Assembly: GCA_902774845.1 (NCBI GenBank)
Contig: CACYJU010000003.1
Coordinates: forward strand, 62,001-126,000
Direction of reading: 5' to 3'
Source: an uncultured Bacteroidota bacterium
GTDB lineage: Bacteria; Bacteroidota; Bacteroidia; Bacteroidales; P3
Length of the DNA: 64,000 bases
Made by a program: the position numbers and the translations under genes. Below are positions 23,966 through 33,137 of the stretch, piece by piece. The notes under the pieces were generated by a model. The model saw only the letters and a list, made by a program, of their open reading frames with translations, was not told the DNA's origin and did not search any database. Position 1 is the first letter of the stretch; each line of letters opens with the position of its first letter.

Positions 23966-24781
23966 TTATTTCGTTGCCGCTTGATGGATGCGCAGGAGCG
24001 TTTGGAGCAGGCTCTCGGCGCGGTCGAGCGGGAGCATGTTGGCGCCGTCGGACTTGGCCTTGGAGGGCTCGGGGTGGGTCTCCATGAAGATGCCGTCACA
24101 CTGTACGGCCACAGCCGCGCGTCCGATGGTCTCTATCATCTCAGGATTGCCACCGCTCACGCCCGAAGGCTGGTTGGGGCGCTGGAGCGAGTGGGTGATG
24201 TCGACCACGACGGGGACGTCGTTCTTGCGCATCTCGGTGACCCCACGGAAGTCGACCACCAGGTCCTGGTAGCCGAAGGTGGTGCCGCGCTCGGTGAGCA
24301 TCACGTTGTCGTTGCCGCAATAGTTCACCTTGGCTATGGCGTGGGTCATGGCCTCGGGAGCGAGGAACTGCCCTTTCTTGATGTTGACACAGCGGCCCGT
24401 CTTGGCGGCAGCCTCCAGCAGGGAGGTCTGACGGCACAGGAAGGCGGGGATCTGCACCACGTCGACATAAGGAGCCGCCATCTCAGCGTCGGCTTCGTTG
24501 TGGATGTCAGTCACCACCGGCACATTGAACTTCTCGCGTATCTGTGCGAGGATCTCCAACCCAGCCTTGTCACCGATGCCCGTGAACGAGTCGATGCGGG
24601 TGCGGTTGGCTTTCTTGTAGGAGGCCTTGAAGATGAACGGAATGTGCAGACGGTCGGTGATGTCGACCAGCCGTTCGGCGATGGCGAAAGGACTTTGATG
24701 GTCCTCTATAACACAAGGACCGGCAATTAGGAAGAAATTGCCGGTCTCTTGATATTTAAGTTTCTCTAAACGAGGGTACAT
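23966..24781 (-). CDS. kdsA: 3-deoxy-8-phosphooctulonate synthase
   Basis: 271 residues, normal length. Condenses arabinose-5-phosphate with phosphoenolpyruvate to Kdo-8-phosphate for lipid A-core assembly in the cytoplasm. Seen: NFFLIAGPCVIEDHQ, FKASYKKANRTRIDSFTG, VVTDIHNEADAEMAAPYVDVVQIPAFLCRQTSLL, NIKKGQFLAPEAM and VVVDITHSLQRP. Asn in NIKKGQF and the absence of a metal-ligand Cys in that segment suggest a metal-independent enzyme. Lies 9 bp after the four-helix-bundle gene. Confidence 0.97.
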   Translation of the reverse strand: MYPRLEKLKYQETGNFFLIAGPCVIEDHQSPFAIAERLVDITDRLHIPFIFKASYKKANRTRIDSFTGIGDKAGLEILAQIREKFNVPVVTDIHNEADAEMAAPYVDVVQIPAFLCRQTSLLEAAAKTGRCVNIKKGQFLAPEAMTHAIAKVNYCGNDNVMLTERGTTFGYQDLVVDFRGVTEMRKNDVPVVVDITHSLQRPNQPSGVSGGNPEMIETIGRAAVAVQCDGIFMETHPEPSKAKSDGANMLPLDRAESLLQTLLRIHQAATK

Positions 24782-24790
24782 CTTTCCTTC

Positions 24791-25273
24791 TTAGAAGTTT
24801 GTATCGATTTGGTTCAGGGTGTCGTCGTCCTCAATAGGGGTAGCGAAGTTGTCACGCTCCTCACGCTCGTCGTTGTCGCGACGGCGGGTGCCGGTGCTGC
24901 GCTGTATCGAGATGATGAGGGCGCCCACCATGCGGGTGAGCTCCATGAGCAGCTCGCGTGAATGCTCGTAAGCCTCATCGTTGAAGAGGCCGCAGTCTTT
25001 CGCCACAGCGGTGAAGACGACACACTCGCGGATGGCGGTCTTGGCGATCTTGAGGTAGTATTCAAACTGGGTCTTGTTGCGAGCCGAACCCTCTGCTATG
25101 TTGAGAGAGATGTCGAACGACGAGCGGCAAAAAGACTCGACGAGTATTTTTTCTCTTTTGCTCTGCGGTTCTGCGATGGTGCGCACCAGCCATGAACTGT
25201 AATCGGTAGCTTTGGCATAAAGGCGTAAATCCTCGAAACGGAAAAAGCTGGCGTTTCTTTCTTGTTCTTCCAT
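24791..25273 (-). CDS. Four-helix-bundle protein (23S rRNA IVP family)
   Basis: 160 residues. FRFEDLRLYAKATDYSSWLV and FDISLNIAEGSARNKTQFEYYLKIAKTAIRECV are the family signature (S23/TIGR02436), originally found encoded in rRNA intervening sequences. Function unknown. The last 35 residues (TGTRRRDNDEREERDNFATPIEDDDT) are a charged tail beyond the usual length of about 120. It sits between a DHOD-like gene and kdsA in one operon. Confidence 0.85.
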   Translation of the reverse strand: MEEQERNASFFRFEDLRLYAKATDYSSWLVRTIAEPQSKREKILVESFCRSSFDISLNIAEGSARNKTQFEYYLKIAKTAIRECVVFTAVAKDCGLFNDEAYEHSRELLMELTRMVGALIISIQRSTGTRRRDNDEREERDNFATPIEDDDTLNQIDTNF

Positions 25274-25317
25274 AGTTGTTAGTTTTTGATGTGTTATTGT
25301 GAGAATGAGTTTTCGTG

Positions 25318-26298
25318 TTAGATTTCCGCGAAATAGCGCATGAACTGCGTACGCAGGGCCACCGAAGCCTTGTCGTGGGTGGGGACACTCATTATGCCAC
25401 GGAACTGGTCGACCGTCTCATAGCCTTTCTTCGCCATCCAATCCTTCAATCCCGCATTGAGGGTGTTGAGGTACTCGATGCCGTTGGGGTAGAGGCACGA
25501 GACAACCTGCACCGTGCCGGCGCCCGCGAGGAGAAGCTTCACCACGTCTTCGGAGGTGTAGACACCGCCTACGGCCGAGATGGGGCAGCGGAGCTTGTTG
25601 GTGAGGATAGCGACCCAACGCAGGGTGTCGTAGAAGATGTCGTGCGACGAGAGGCAGCTGGCGCTACGCATGGTCATCTCGTCGGTGTCGATATCGATCT
25701 GAACCGACTTGTTGAACATCGTGATGCCCTGTATGCCGAGCCACGAAAGCCTCTGCATGAACTTGGCCATATCGGTGAAGTAAGGTCCCACCTTAACCGA
25801 GATGGGGATGGAGACAGCCAGTCGGATCGACTGTATGATGTTGGTGTAGGTGCGTTCCACGTCTTCGGACGAGAGGGAGCACTCGTACGGCAAGATGGCC
25901 ATATTGAGCTCGATGGCCTTACAGCCACAATCCTCGAACTTCTTGGCATAGGTCAGCCAGTTCTCATGGGAGAAACAGTTTATGCTTCCTATGACGGGGA
26001 TTGTCATACGCTGGGTAGCCTCCTTGATGGTAGCGAAGCGACGGGCGAGAGAGTCGTCGGCCACATGGCTTGCTATATATTCGTAACTCTCACCGTAATG
26101 CTCTATGGGAGCCGTGACGTGAGTGTTGCGCTTGATATCATGAATAATCTCCTCCTCGAAGACCGACTTGAGCACCACGGCGCCAGCACCACACTGTTCG
26201 ATGCGGATGAGGTCCTCGACCGAAGAGGTGAGCCCACAGCTTCCAACTATGATTGGACTCTTGAGCTTCAGCCCCAAATATTCACTTGAAGTATCCAC
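25318..26298 (-). CDS. Dihydroorotate dehydrogenase-like protein
   Basis: 326 residues from a GTG at 26298. FMN-binding TIM-barrel words: YLGLKLKSPIIVGSCGLTS, AGAVVLKSVFEEEI, FEDCGCKAIELNMAI, PISVKVGPYFTDM and CPISAVGGVYTSEDVVKLLLAGAGTVQVVS. This is the DHOD-like family found beside or instead of pyrD in Bacteroidetes. The catalytic base of true PyrD is not obvious, so pyrimidine synthesis is not certain. First gene of the operon running to 22492, with a -7 box at 26333-26340. Confidence 0.85.
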   Translation of the reverse strand: MDTSSEYLGLKLKSPIIVGSCGLTSSVEDLIRIEQCGAGAVVLKSVFEEEIIHDIKRNTHVTAPIEHYGESYEYIASHVADDSLARRFATIKEATQRMTIPVIGSINCFSHENWLTYAKKFEDCGCKAIELNMAILPYECSLSSEDVERTYTNIIQSIRLAVSIPISVKVGPYFTDMAKFMQRLSWLGIQGITMFNKSVQIDIDTDEMTMRSASCLSSHDIFYDTLRWVAILTNKLRCPISAVGGVYTSEDVVKLLLAGAGTVQVVSCLYPNGIEYLNTLNAGLKDWMAKKGYETVDQFRGIMSVPTHDKASVALRTQFMRYFAEI

Positions 26299-26332
26299 GG
26301 TTCTATTGTATTATAACTTCTGCAAAAGTACA

Positions 26333-26340
26333 TAATTTAC
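26333..26340 (-). promoter_or_regulatory. -7 box for the DHOD-kdsA operon
   Basis: Reads TACTTTTG on the minus strand, 34 bp before the GTG start. Confidence 0.6.
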
Positions 26341-26500
26341 TGTTTGTAAGCAAATTTTGAATCAATTATTTTTTTTGTACTCAAAACAAAAATATCTAAC
26401 TCACTGAATTTCAATAGCAATATCATTTACTTTTTATTCCATAGGGCGAATGTTAAAAAACGGTTCACAAAAATATTTTCTACCAAACACAAAAAATAAG

Positions 26501-26508
26501 TATCTTTG
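26501..26508 (+). promoter_or_regulatory. -7 box for the TPR gene
   Basis: TATCTTTG, 45 bp before the ATG at 26554, within a very AT-rich 250-bp divergent region. Confidence 0.6.
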
Positions 26509-26553
26509 CAAACCGAATTTTTACAGGATTACATCTAATCAATATCATCTAAA

Positions 26554-27246
26554 ATGGAAGAAAACAAGAACGTAAAGAATAACGAGACGAAAGATCTGAG
26601 TGTAACCGTTAGCAACGTGGAGCAGTTCTTCGAGAAGAATTCAAAATGGATTCTGATTTGTGTCGGCGTTATCGTTTTGGCAGTGGTGCTGTATTTCCTC
26701 CTGCTCAGACCCGCCCTGCAGAACCGCGAACGCAATGCAGCCGCCGACTCTTTCAAAGCCGAATACTGGTTTGACCAGAGCGAGTGGGAACTGGCGCTCA
26801 ACGGCAGCGACAGCCTCGACTTCCTCGGATTTGCCGACCTGGTGTCAGAGAACAAAGGCACGAAAGCCAACAACCTGGCCAAATACTATGCAGGCATCTG
26901 CTGCATGAACCTGGGCAAGTATGACGAGGCTCTCGACTACTTCAAATCATACAGAGGCAAGGATATGTTCACCAAGGCTCTCAACGAGATGCTCAAAGGC
27001 GACGCCGAATGGGAACTGGACAACACCGCAGCCGCCCTGCGCCACTATGAGAAAGCCGCCAAGATGAACAAGGACAACTTCGTCGTGGCTCCTACCGCCC
27101 TCTTCAAAGCCGGCCGCGTCTGCCTCGCTACGGGCGACAAAGCCAAAGCTCTCAAATACTTCAACGAGATAAAATCCAACTACCCCGAATCGACCGAATG
27201 GACCACCATCGACAGATACATCGCTATCGCCGAAGCTGGGGAATAA
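26554..27246 (+). CDS. Membrane-anchored tetratricopeptide-repeat protein
   Basis: 230 residues. Cytoplasmic N-terminus of about 30, one span at about 32-52 (WILICVGVIVLAVVLYFLLL), then TPR helices: NNLAKYYAGICCMNLGKYDEALDYFKSY, DNTAAALRHYEKAAKMN and FKAGRVCLATGDKAKALKYFNEIKSNYP. The layout resembles YfgM/BamD-type periplasmic TPR proteins. Partner unknown. Monocistronic, with a strong terminator at 27308. Confidence 0.85.
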   Translation: MEENKNVKNNETKDLSVTVSNVEQFFEKNSKWILICVGVIVLAVVLYFLLLRPALQNRERNAAADSFKAEYWFDQSEWELALNGSDSLDFLGFADLVSENKGTKANNLAKYYAGICCMNLGKYDEALDYFKSYRGKDMFTKALNEMLKGDAEWELDNTAAALRHYEKAAKMNKDNFVVAPTALFKAGRVCLATGDKAKALKYFNEIKSNYPESTEWTTIDRYIAIAEAGE

Positions 27247-27307
27247 CAGCAAAGCATCAAGTCGCAAGAAAATCAAGATTGGTTGATTGATTGTTTTTCA
27301 TAGCGAC

Positions 27308-27344
27308 AAGGGGACACTCCGAAAGGGTGTCCCTTTGTTTTTTT
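27308..27344 (+). terminator. Rho-independent terminator after the TPR gene
   Basis: AAGGGGACAC pairs with GTGTCCCTTT, followed by GTTTTTTTG. Confidence 0.8.
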
Positions 27345-27404
27345 GCCTGTTTTTTGCACACTTTTTTTTGCACGCTTCTTTGCCTGTTTCTTTTTTCTGC
27401 CCGC

Positions 27405-27441
27405 ACAAAAAAAAGATGCCCTGCATCACCGCAAGGCATCT
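27405..27441 (-). terminator. Rho-independent terminator for purL
   Basis: AGATGCC (27414-27420) and GGCATCT (27435-27441) form the stem. Read on the minus strand, it is followed by a run of T. Confidence 0.75.
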
Positions 27442-27471
27442 CTATCAGATTTCGTGGGATAGACCCCTCTC

Positions 27472-30400
27472 CTACTTGAAATACTCCACTCCCGATTCGA
27501 ATATCAGCTGGTCGGTATCGCCGTAGATATTGAGGAACGCACCCTTGCTGCGACGCTCGGAGTGGCCCATCTTGCCCAGCACACGTCCGTCGGGGCTTGT
27601 GATACCCTCGATAGCCATATACGAGCCGTTCATGTTATACTCCTCATCCATGGTGGGATTGCCGTTGAGATCGACATACTGAGTGGCGACCTGACCGTTC
27701 TTGAAGAGACGATCTATCCACTCCTTCGGCGCCACAAAACGTCCCTCACCATGAGAGATAGGTATGACGTAGGTGGCTCCCAGCTCGGCTTTCCTCAACC
27801 AAGGACTCAGGTTCGACGTGACCCTGGTGTAGGCCATCTTGCTCTGGTGACGAGCGATGGTGTTGAAGGTAAGTGTCGGAGCGTCGTCGGCTTGCGGCAG
27901 TATCTCGCCATGAGGCACAAGGCCGAGCTTCACCAACGCCTGGAATCCGTTGCAGATACCAATCATGAGGCCGTCACGCTTGTTGAGCAACTCCATCACC
28001 GCGTCGGATATGCGCTGGTTGCGGAAGACGCTGGTGATAAACTTGGCGGAGCCTTCCGGCTCGTCGCCAGCGCTGAATCCGCCAGGAAGCATTATGATCT
28101 GGCTGTTGTTAATCGCCTTCACGTAGGCATCCACGCTCTCGCGTATCTGCTGTCCGTTCTGGTTGCGGAATACTATGATCTCGCTCTCGGCACCAGCGCG
28201 GTTGAAAGCACGGGCGCTGTCGTATTCGCAGTTGGTGCCCGGGAAGGCGGGTATGAACACATGCGGCTTCGCCACCTTGTGCTTGCATATATATACATCT
28301 TTAAAGTCGGCAGGAGCGGTAGGCGCTATCGGGCTTATCCGTTCGTTGCTTCTTGTGGGGAACACACCCTCCAAGGTCTTCTGCCAAGCAGTGAGAGCCT
28401 CCTCGATATAGATTTTCACGCCTGCGACCTCAAAGAGAGGCTCGGCTGTCACCTCGCCAATCTTCTCACAGCGGAAGGGCAGACCGTCGGCAGAGCTCAC
28501 TTCCACGATGATGTTGCCGTAACACTTGTCGACCAAACCTTCGTTCTTCGAAAGCTTCACTCCAAGCTTGTTTCCGAAGGCCATCTTGCTCACCGTCTCG
28601 ATAATACCGCCGAAACCTAAAGCATAAGCGCTGAGCACCTTGCCGCCTTCGATAGCCTTCCTCAGAGCTGCGTACTGGTTCAACGCATCATCGTAGTCGG
28701 GCATACCGAATTGGTCTTGTTTCACATCGAGCATCACGAGCGTGCTGCCCGCCTTCTTCAGTTCGGGTGTCACCACATGGTTCAGGTCGCTGATACCTAC
28801 AGCAAACGAGCACAGGGTGGGCGGCACGTCGATATCGTTGAAGGTGCCCGACATAGAGTCTTTACCGCCTATAGCCGGCAGCTTGAGACCCATCTGTGCG
28901 TGGTAGGCACCCAGCAGAGCGGTGAACGGTTCGCCCCAGCGGTAGGGGTCGTTGCCGAGCTTCTTGAAGTACTCCTGGAAGGTGAGTCGCACACGGCTGG
29001 CGTCGCCGCCGGCGGCAGCTATCTTCGCCACCGACGAAAGCACAGCGTAGACGGCTCCGTGGAAGGGGCTCCACGAGGTTTGGTATGGGTCCATTCCGTA
29101 GGACATGATGGTGACGGTGTCGCACTTGCCGTCGAGCAGCGGCAGCTTGCCTATCATGCTCTGCGTCGGCGTGAGCTGGTATTTTCCGCCGTAAGGCATC
29201 ACCACGCTTCCGGCACCTATAGAGCTGTCGAACATCTCAACCAGTCCTTTCTGCGAGCAGACGTTGAGGTCAGCGAGGGTCTTCAGCCAGAGTTCCTTGA
29301 CATTCGTCGAATTTGTCTGGCTGGTCGTACAAGTTTGACTTGGCATCGCCACAGAGACGGTGGTCTCCTGATGCGCGCCGTTGGTGTCGATAAAGCAACG
29401 GCTGAGGTTCACTATCTCTTTGCCGCGCCAGCTGATAACCATGCGAGGCTCTTTGGTGACGGTAGCCACGACGGTGGCCTCAAGGTTCTCCTCGTCGGCA
29501 TACTGGAGCATCTTCTCCACATCCTTCGGGTCGACCACCACAGCCATACGCTCCTGGCTCTCGCTGATGGCGAGTTCCGTGCCGTCGAGGCCGGCATATT
29601 TTTTCGGCACCTTGTCGAGGTTTATCTGCAAGCCGTCGGCCAGCTCGCCGATGGCAACACTCACGCCACCGGCACCGAAATCGTTACATTTCTTTATTAT
29701 AGAAGAGACCTCCTCACGACGAAACAGACGCTGTATCTTGCGCTCGGTGGGGGCGTTACCTTTCTGCACCTCTGCCCCACAGGTGGTGAGGCTCTTGGTG
29801 GTATGGCTCTTCGAGGCACCGGTGGCACCACCTATACCGTCGCGTCCCGTGCGTCCGCCCAGCAGGATGATGATGTCGCCAGGATCTGAGGTAAGACGCT
29901 TCACGGCACGACGCGGAGCAGCAGCAATCACAGCACCAATCTCCATACGCTTGGCAACATAGTTGGGATGGTATATCTCGTTCACCAAACCGGTAGCGAG
30001 ACCTATCTGATTGCCGTAGGAGCTGTATCCATGTGCAGCCGTAGTGACGATCTTGCGCTGCGGCAGCTTGCCTGGCAGCGTGGCTTCGATAGGCTTGGTG
30101 GGGTCGGCGGCGCCGGTCACACGCATCGCCTGATAGACGTAGGTACGTCCCGAGAGCGGATCTCTGATGCAGCCACCCAGACAGGTGGCAGCGCCTCCGA
30201 AAGGCTCGATCTCGGTGGGGTGGTTGTGTGTCTCGTTCTTGAAGTTTATGAGCCACTCCTCGCGGTTGCCGTCGATGACCACAGGCACCACTATCGAGCA
30301 GGCGTTGATCTCGTCGCTCGGCTCCTGGTCGTCGAGGATTCCGGCTTTCTTGAGTTTCTTGGCTGCAAGGGTTCCGATATCCATCAGGCAGACGAACTTG

Positions 30401-31209
30401 TCGTTGCGTCCCACATAATGCTCTTTATGGTCAGCGAGGTACTGCTTGAAGGCACCCTCGATAAGCGGACGGTAGAAGCCGTCGTCGAAGTGCACGTCCT
30501 TCAGCTCGGTGGCGAAGGTGGTGTGGCGGCAGTGGTCGCTCCAGTAGGTGTCGAGCACACGAATCTCCGTCACCGACGGGTCGCGTTTCTCCTCACCGCG
30601 GAAGTAGTTCTGGATATGGAGGAAATCCTTGAAGGTCATAGCAAGACCCAAGCCGTCATAGAGCTCTTTCAACTTATCCTCGGGCATATCCTTGAATCCG
30701 TCGAAGATGAGCACGTCGGCAGGTTCGTCGAAGTGGTCCTCGAGAGTTTCGGGCTTGGTGTCGTCAGCCACACGGCTGTCTACGGGGTTGACGCAATGTT
30801 TAATTATCGCCTCGCGTTCTTTCTCCGAGAGGGTGCCGCTTATCACGTAGGTGGTAGCCGACTTGATGATAGGGTTCTCGCTCTCGTTGAGCAGCTTCAC
30901 ACACTGCTCCGCAGAGTCGGCGCGCTGGTCGAACTGACCCGGGAGGTACTCCACCGAAAAGCAGAAGTCATCCTTGACCGAGTCGAACCGCTCCTCATAT
31001 ATCATATCAACCGGCGGCTCCGAGAAGACCGTCGTCTTGGCTTTGTTGTAAGTCTCATCAGAGATATTCTCAATGTCGTAGCGGATGAGCACACGCACCG
31101 CCTTTGCCTCGATCTTGAGATAGTTGCTCAGCTCTTCCTGCAACTCCTTGGCCTTTACCGCATAGTCTTTTTTCTTTTCGACATATATGCGTCTTACTCC
31201 GTTAGTCAT
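27472..31209 (-). CDS. purL: Phosphoribosylformylglycinamidine synthase, large single-chain form
   Basis: 1245 residues from the ATG at 31209. A longer frame to 31287 runs through the promoter. Catalyses the ATP- and glutamine-dependent fourth step of purine synthesis. Seen: the PurS-like N-terminus, the synthase domain with NFKNETHNHPTEIEPFGGAATCLGGCIRD and GPS-type DFGAGGVSVAIGELADGL, the second half with GGKDSMSGTF, and a C-terminal class I glutaminase (FIPAFPGTNCEYDSARAFNRAGAES with the nucleophile Cys, LPGGFSAGDEPEG, and PISHGEGRFVAP). Monocistronic. Confidence 0.97.
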   Translation of the reverse strand: MTNGVRRIYVEKKKDYAVKAKELQEELSNYLKIEAKAVRVLIRYDIENISDETYNKAKTTVFSEPPVDMIYEERFDSVKDDFCFSVEYLPGQFDQRADSAEQCVKLLNESENPIIKSATTYVISGTLSEKEREAIIKHCVNPVDSRVADDTKPETLEDHFDEPADVLIFDGFKDMPEDKLKELYDGLGLAMTFKDFLHIQNYFRGEEKRDPSVTEIRVLDTYWSDHCRHTTFATELKDVHFDDGFYRPLIEGAFKQYLADHKEHYVGRNDKFVCLMDIGTLAAKKLKKAGILDDQEPSDEINACSIVVPVVIDGNREEWLINFKNETHNHPTEIEPFGGAATCLGGCIRDPLSGRTYVYQAMRVTGAADPTKPIEATLPGKLPQRKIVTTAAHGYSSYGNQIGLATGLVNEIYHPNYVAKRMEIGAVIAAAPRRAVKRLTSDPGDIIILLGGRTGRDGIGGATGASKSHTTKSLTTCGAEVQKGNAPTERKIQRLFRREEVSSIIKKCNDFGAGGVSVAIGELADGLQINLDKVPKKYAGLDGTELAISESQERMAVVVDPKDVEKMLQYADEENLEATVVATVTKEPRMVISWRGKEIVNLSRCFIDTNGAHQETTVSVAMPSQTCTTSQTNSTNVKELWLKTLADLNVCSQKGLVEMFDSSIGAGSVVMPYGGKYQLTPTQSMIGKLPLLDGKCDTVTIMSYGMDPYQTSWSPFHGAVYAVLSSVAKIAAAGGDASRVRLTFQEYFKKLGNDPYRWGEPFTALLGAYHAQMGLKLPAIGGKDSMSGTFNDIDVPPTLCSFAVGISDLNHVVTPELKKAGSTLVMLDVKQDQFGMPDYDDALNQYAALRKAIEGGKVLSAYALGFGGIIETVSKMAFGNKLGVKLSKNEGLVDKCYGNIIVEVSSADGLPFRCEKIGEVTAEPLFEVAGVKIYIEEALTAWQKTLEGVFPTRSNERISPIAPTAPADFKDVYICKHKVAKPHVFIPAFPGTNCEYDSARAFNRAGAESEIIVFRNQNGQQIRESVDAYVKAINNSQIIMLPGGFSAGDEPEGSAKFITSVFRNQRISDAVMELLNKRDGLMIGICNGFQALVKLGLVPHGEILPQADDAPTLTFNTIARHQSKMAYTRVTSNLSPWLRKAELGATYVIPISHGEGRFVAPKEWIDRLFKNGQVATQYVDLNGNPTMDEEYNMNGSYMAIEGITSPDGRVLGKMGHSERRSKGAFLNIYGDTDQLIFESGVEYFK

Positions 31210-31240
31210 ATAGTGAGGTATTAATTGTTTTTGAACCTTG

Positions 31241-31248
31241 CAAAGATA
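31241..31248 (-). promoter_or_regulatory. -7 box for purL
   Basis: Reads TATCTTTG on the minus strand, 31 bp before the ATG. Confidence 0.6.
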
Positions 31249-31273
31249 CTCAATCCTTTTATAATAACACAAA

Positions 31274-31307
31274 AAAATTATCCCCACATCGTGGAAGATG
31301 CGGGGAT
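31274..31307 (-). terminator. Terminator after the DUF4878 lipoprotein gene
   Basis: ATCCCCACATC pairs with GATGCGGGGAT with one mismatch, followed on the minus strand by TAATTTTTTT. Confidence 0.75.
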
Positions 31308-31336
31308 AGGCCTTTGAGAGAACTTGAACCTATAAA

Positions 31337-31729
31337 TTATTCGAATTTGAGCACCCAGCCGTTGTCTGTTTTCTCGAGCAGAGCTTCTGTCTCTTTTTCG
31401 ACGTCATTGCCGGTGGTCATCTTCATCTTCACGGTAGCGGTCGTGCCGTCTTCGGAGATCTCCTCATCGAGGACCTCGTAGCTCTTGAGACCGCCCACCA
31501 TCTCATAACCCATGGCGATGGAAGCGGCTGCCTGCTTCAGTTCTTCCTCGGTGGCGGTGCCGTCGTCGAAGTATTTCACCATACCTTCATAGTCTTTGTC
31601 TACAGCACACTGCAGGGCTTTCTCCAGCACTTTCGAAGGAGAGTCACTCTTGGCGCCACCTTTACAACCTACAAATGCAAAACAGCACACCACTAGGGCT
31701 GCCAATACGAACGAAAAGATTTTCTTCAT
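31337..31729 (-). CDS. DUF4878-type lipoprotein
   Basis: 130 residues from the ATG at 31729. The frame extends to 31807 but through the promoter. Signal peptide and lipobox FVGC (Cys about 21). SPSKVLEKALQCAVDKDYEGMVKYFDDGTA and TATVKMKMTTGN match the DUF4878 (NTF2-like) family of Bacteroidetes lipoproteins, which end in VEKTDNGWVLKF-type strands as here. Function unknown. It has its own promoter and terminator. Confidence 0.85.
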   Translation of the reverse strand: MKKIFSFVLAALVVCCFAFVGCKGGAKSDSPSKVLEKALQCAVDKDYEGMVKYFDDGTATEEELKQAAASIAMGYEMVGGLKSYEVLDEEISEDGTTATVKMKMTTGNDVEKETEALLEKTDNGWVLKFE

Positions 31730-31776
31730 TGTTGTCGTTTTTTGTTGATAAAAAATTATTGGATTGTTGGATGATG

Positions 31777-31784
31777 CAAAAGTA
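31777..31784 (-). promoter_or_regulatory. -7 box for the DUF4878 lipoprotein
   Basis: Reads TACTTTTG on the minus strand, 47 bp before the ATG. Confidence 0.6.
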
Positions 31785-31799
31785 CGAATAAAATTTCGA

Positions 31800-32465
31800 T
31801 TAGCCAATTATCTTCAGCAGTTCTTTATCCACAATCCGAGAATGGATTTTTTTCAGATGAGCCAGGATGCGCTCCTGCGACTGCTTTGGAGTGCGACTCA
31901 CCTTACATGCATCGGAGCCCAGCAGCTGCTCGGGAGTGGTGAGTAGAGCCCATCCCCATCCATACGGGCGGTCGTGTTTGTCGCGAGGATAGACAAAATC
32001 TTCGGTAACCACCCTGCAAGCCATCTGCAGACGTGTGACGTAAGCATCGAAACGGCCTCGCATCTTAGGACCGTCGAAGCCGCAGGCGGCACGCAGGTCG
32101 CGGGTTATCATGCTTCCGTTCACCTTGAGTATCTCGATTATGGTGTCCTCGATAGAGCCCTCCTCGGGTGCGGGGTTGAGATGGCGACGCAAATTGCAGA
32201 AATCAGGCCACCACTCGAGGCTTATGAAACCCGCTTTCTTGTCGAAAAACTTGCCATAGACACAGTCGCTCTCGGTGATGATGGAACCTTTCCATTTCCA
32301 CAGAGGCCACTCCCAGCCACCGTCCTCGAGCACATGATAGCGACATTCAGGGCTCACCACCTCTTCGGCGGAGAAGCCGTCGATGCCGCTCGAAAGCAGC
32401 GGCAGAAAGCCCACCTGCTGGATGAAGTCCATCAACTGCGGACACGAGTCAATCTTGCGTTTCAT
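31800..32465 (-). CDS. AlkZ/YcaQ-related winged-helix protein
   Basis: 221 residues from the ATG at 32465, with the product starting MKRKIDSCPQLMDFIQQVGFLPLL. An earlier start at 32510 adds an unlikely leader. GWEWPLWKWKG, CVYGKFFDKKAGFISLEWWPDF and SMITRDLRAACGFDGPKMRGRFDAYVTRLQMACRVV (winged-helix part) fit the short AlkZ-related family of Bacteroidetes. True AlkZ enzymes are glycosylases that unhook DNA crosslinks. Activity of this shorter form is not established. Confidence 0.7.
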   Translation of the reverse strand: MKRKIDSCPQLMDFIQQVGFLPLLSSGIDGFSAEEVVSPECRYHVLEDGGWEWPLWKWKGSIITESDCVYGKFFDKKAGFISLEWWPDFCNLRRHLNPAPEEGSIEDTIIEILKVNGSMITRDLRAACGFDGPKMRGRFDAYVTRLQMACRVVTEDFVYPRDKHDRPYGWGWALLTTPEQLLGSDACKVSRTPKQSQERILAHLKKIHSRIVDKELLKIIG

Positions 32466-32532
32466 ACTAATATAACGTAAGGTATCAGTCAATATTTTAC
32501 AATAAATCAAGCAAAAGCACGTTACTTTTCAC

Positions 32533-33090
32533 ATGAAAAAATTATGCATAGCCCTTGTAAAACTTTTCGGATGGAAATATGACGTGCCGGTGCCTGGCAC
32601 GCGTCCCGAGATAGAACACGCCGTCTATATCATGGCTCCCCATACCAGCGTGTGGGACTTCCTGCTTGGAGTCACCTGCCTCTGGGTGCTGAAAGTGAAA
32701 TACGGTGTCTTCATCAAAAAAGAATTCTTCAATTTCTTCACCCGCCGTGTGCTCCTACACTACGGCGGAGTGCCTATCGACCGAGGCAACCGCAACAACC
32801 ACATGGTCGACCAGGCGGTGAAGCTCTATGCCGAAAATGAACGTCAGGTGATAGTGATTACGCCCGAGGGCACACGCAAGCCTGTGAAACGATGGAAGCG
32901 CGGATTCTATGAGATAGCCACACGAGCCAATGTGCCCATCGTATTGACCTACGGCGACTATAAGAAGAAAATCATGGGCGTCGGTCCTACCTTTTATCCC
33001 ACCGGCGATTTTGATGCCGACATGGTGAAGATAAAGGAATACTACAAGCAGTTCACCGCCCGCCACCCGGAGATGTATATCAAAGATTGA
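32533..33090 (+). CDS. Lysophospholipid acyltransferase family protein
   Basis: 185 residues. The acyltransferase motif HTSVWD (HxxxxD) is near residue 37, GGVPIDRGNRNNHM near 77, and EGTR (PEGTRKPVKRWKRGFYEIA) near 113. Probably acylates glycerol-3-phosphate derivatives or another lipid at the inner membrane. It is shorter than PlsC and of the 1-acylglycerol-3-phosphate acyltransferase type common in Bacteroidetes. It precedes manC by 47 bp, with octamer-like words (CACTCACACATTAACGCATTAA) between. Confidence 0.85.
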   Translation: MKKLCIALVKLFGWKYDVPVPGTRPEIEHAVYIMAPHTSVWDFLLGVTCLWVLKVKYGVFIKKEFFNFFTRRVLLHYGGVPIDRGNRNNHMVDQAVKLYAENERQVIVITPEGTRKPVKRWKRGFYEIATRANVPIVLTYGDYKKKIMGVGPTFYPTGDFDADMVKIKEYYKQFTARHPEMYIKD

Positions 33091-33137
33091 ACCTGACCAC
33101 ATACCCTCAATCACTCACACATTAACGCATTAAGAAC

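Noticed and set aside
23282..24730. 482-residue open frame on the plus strand
   Set aside because: Antisense to the exonuclease and kdsA genes, spanning their gap without any gene-like features.
29968..31224. 418-residue open frame on the plus strand
   Set aside because: Antisense to purL.
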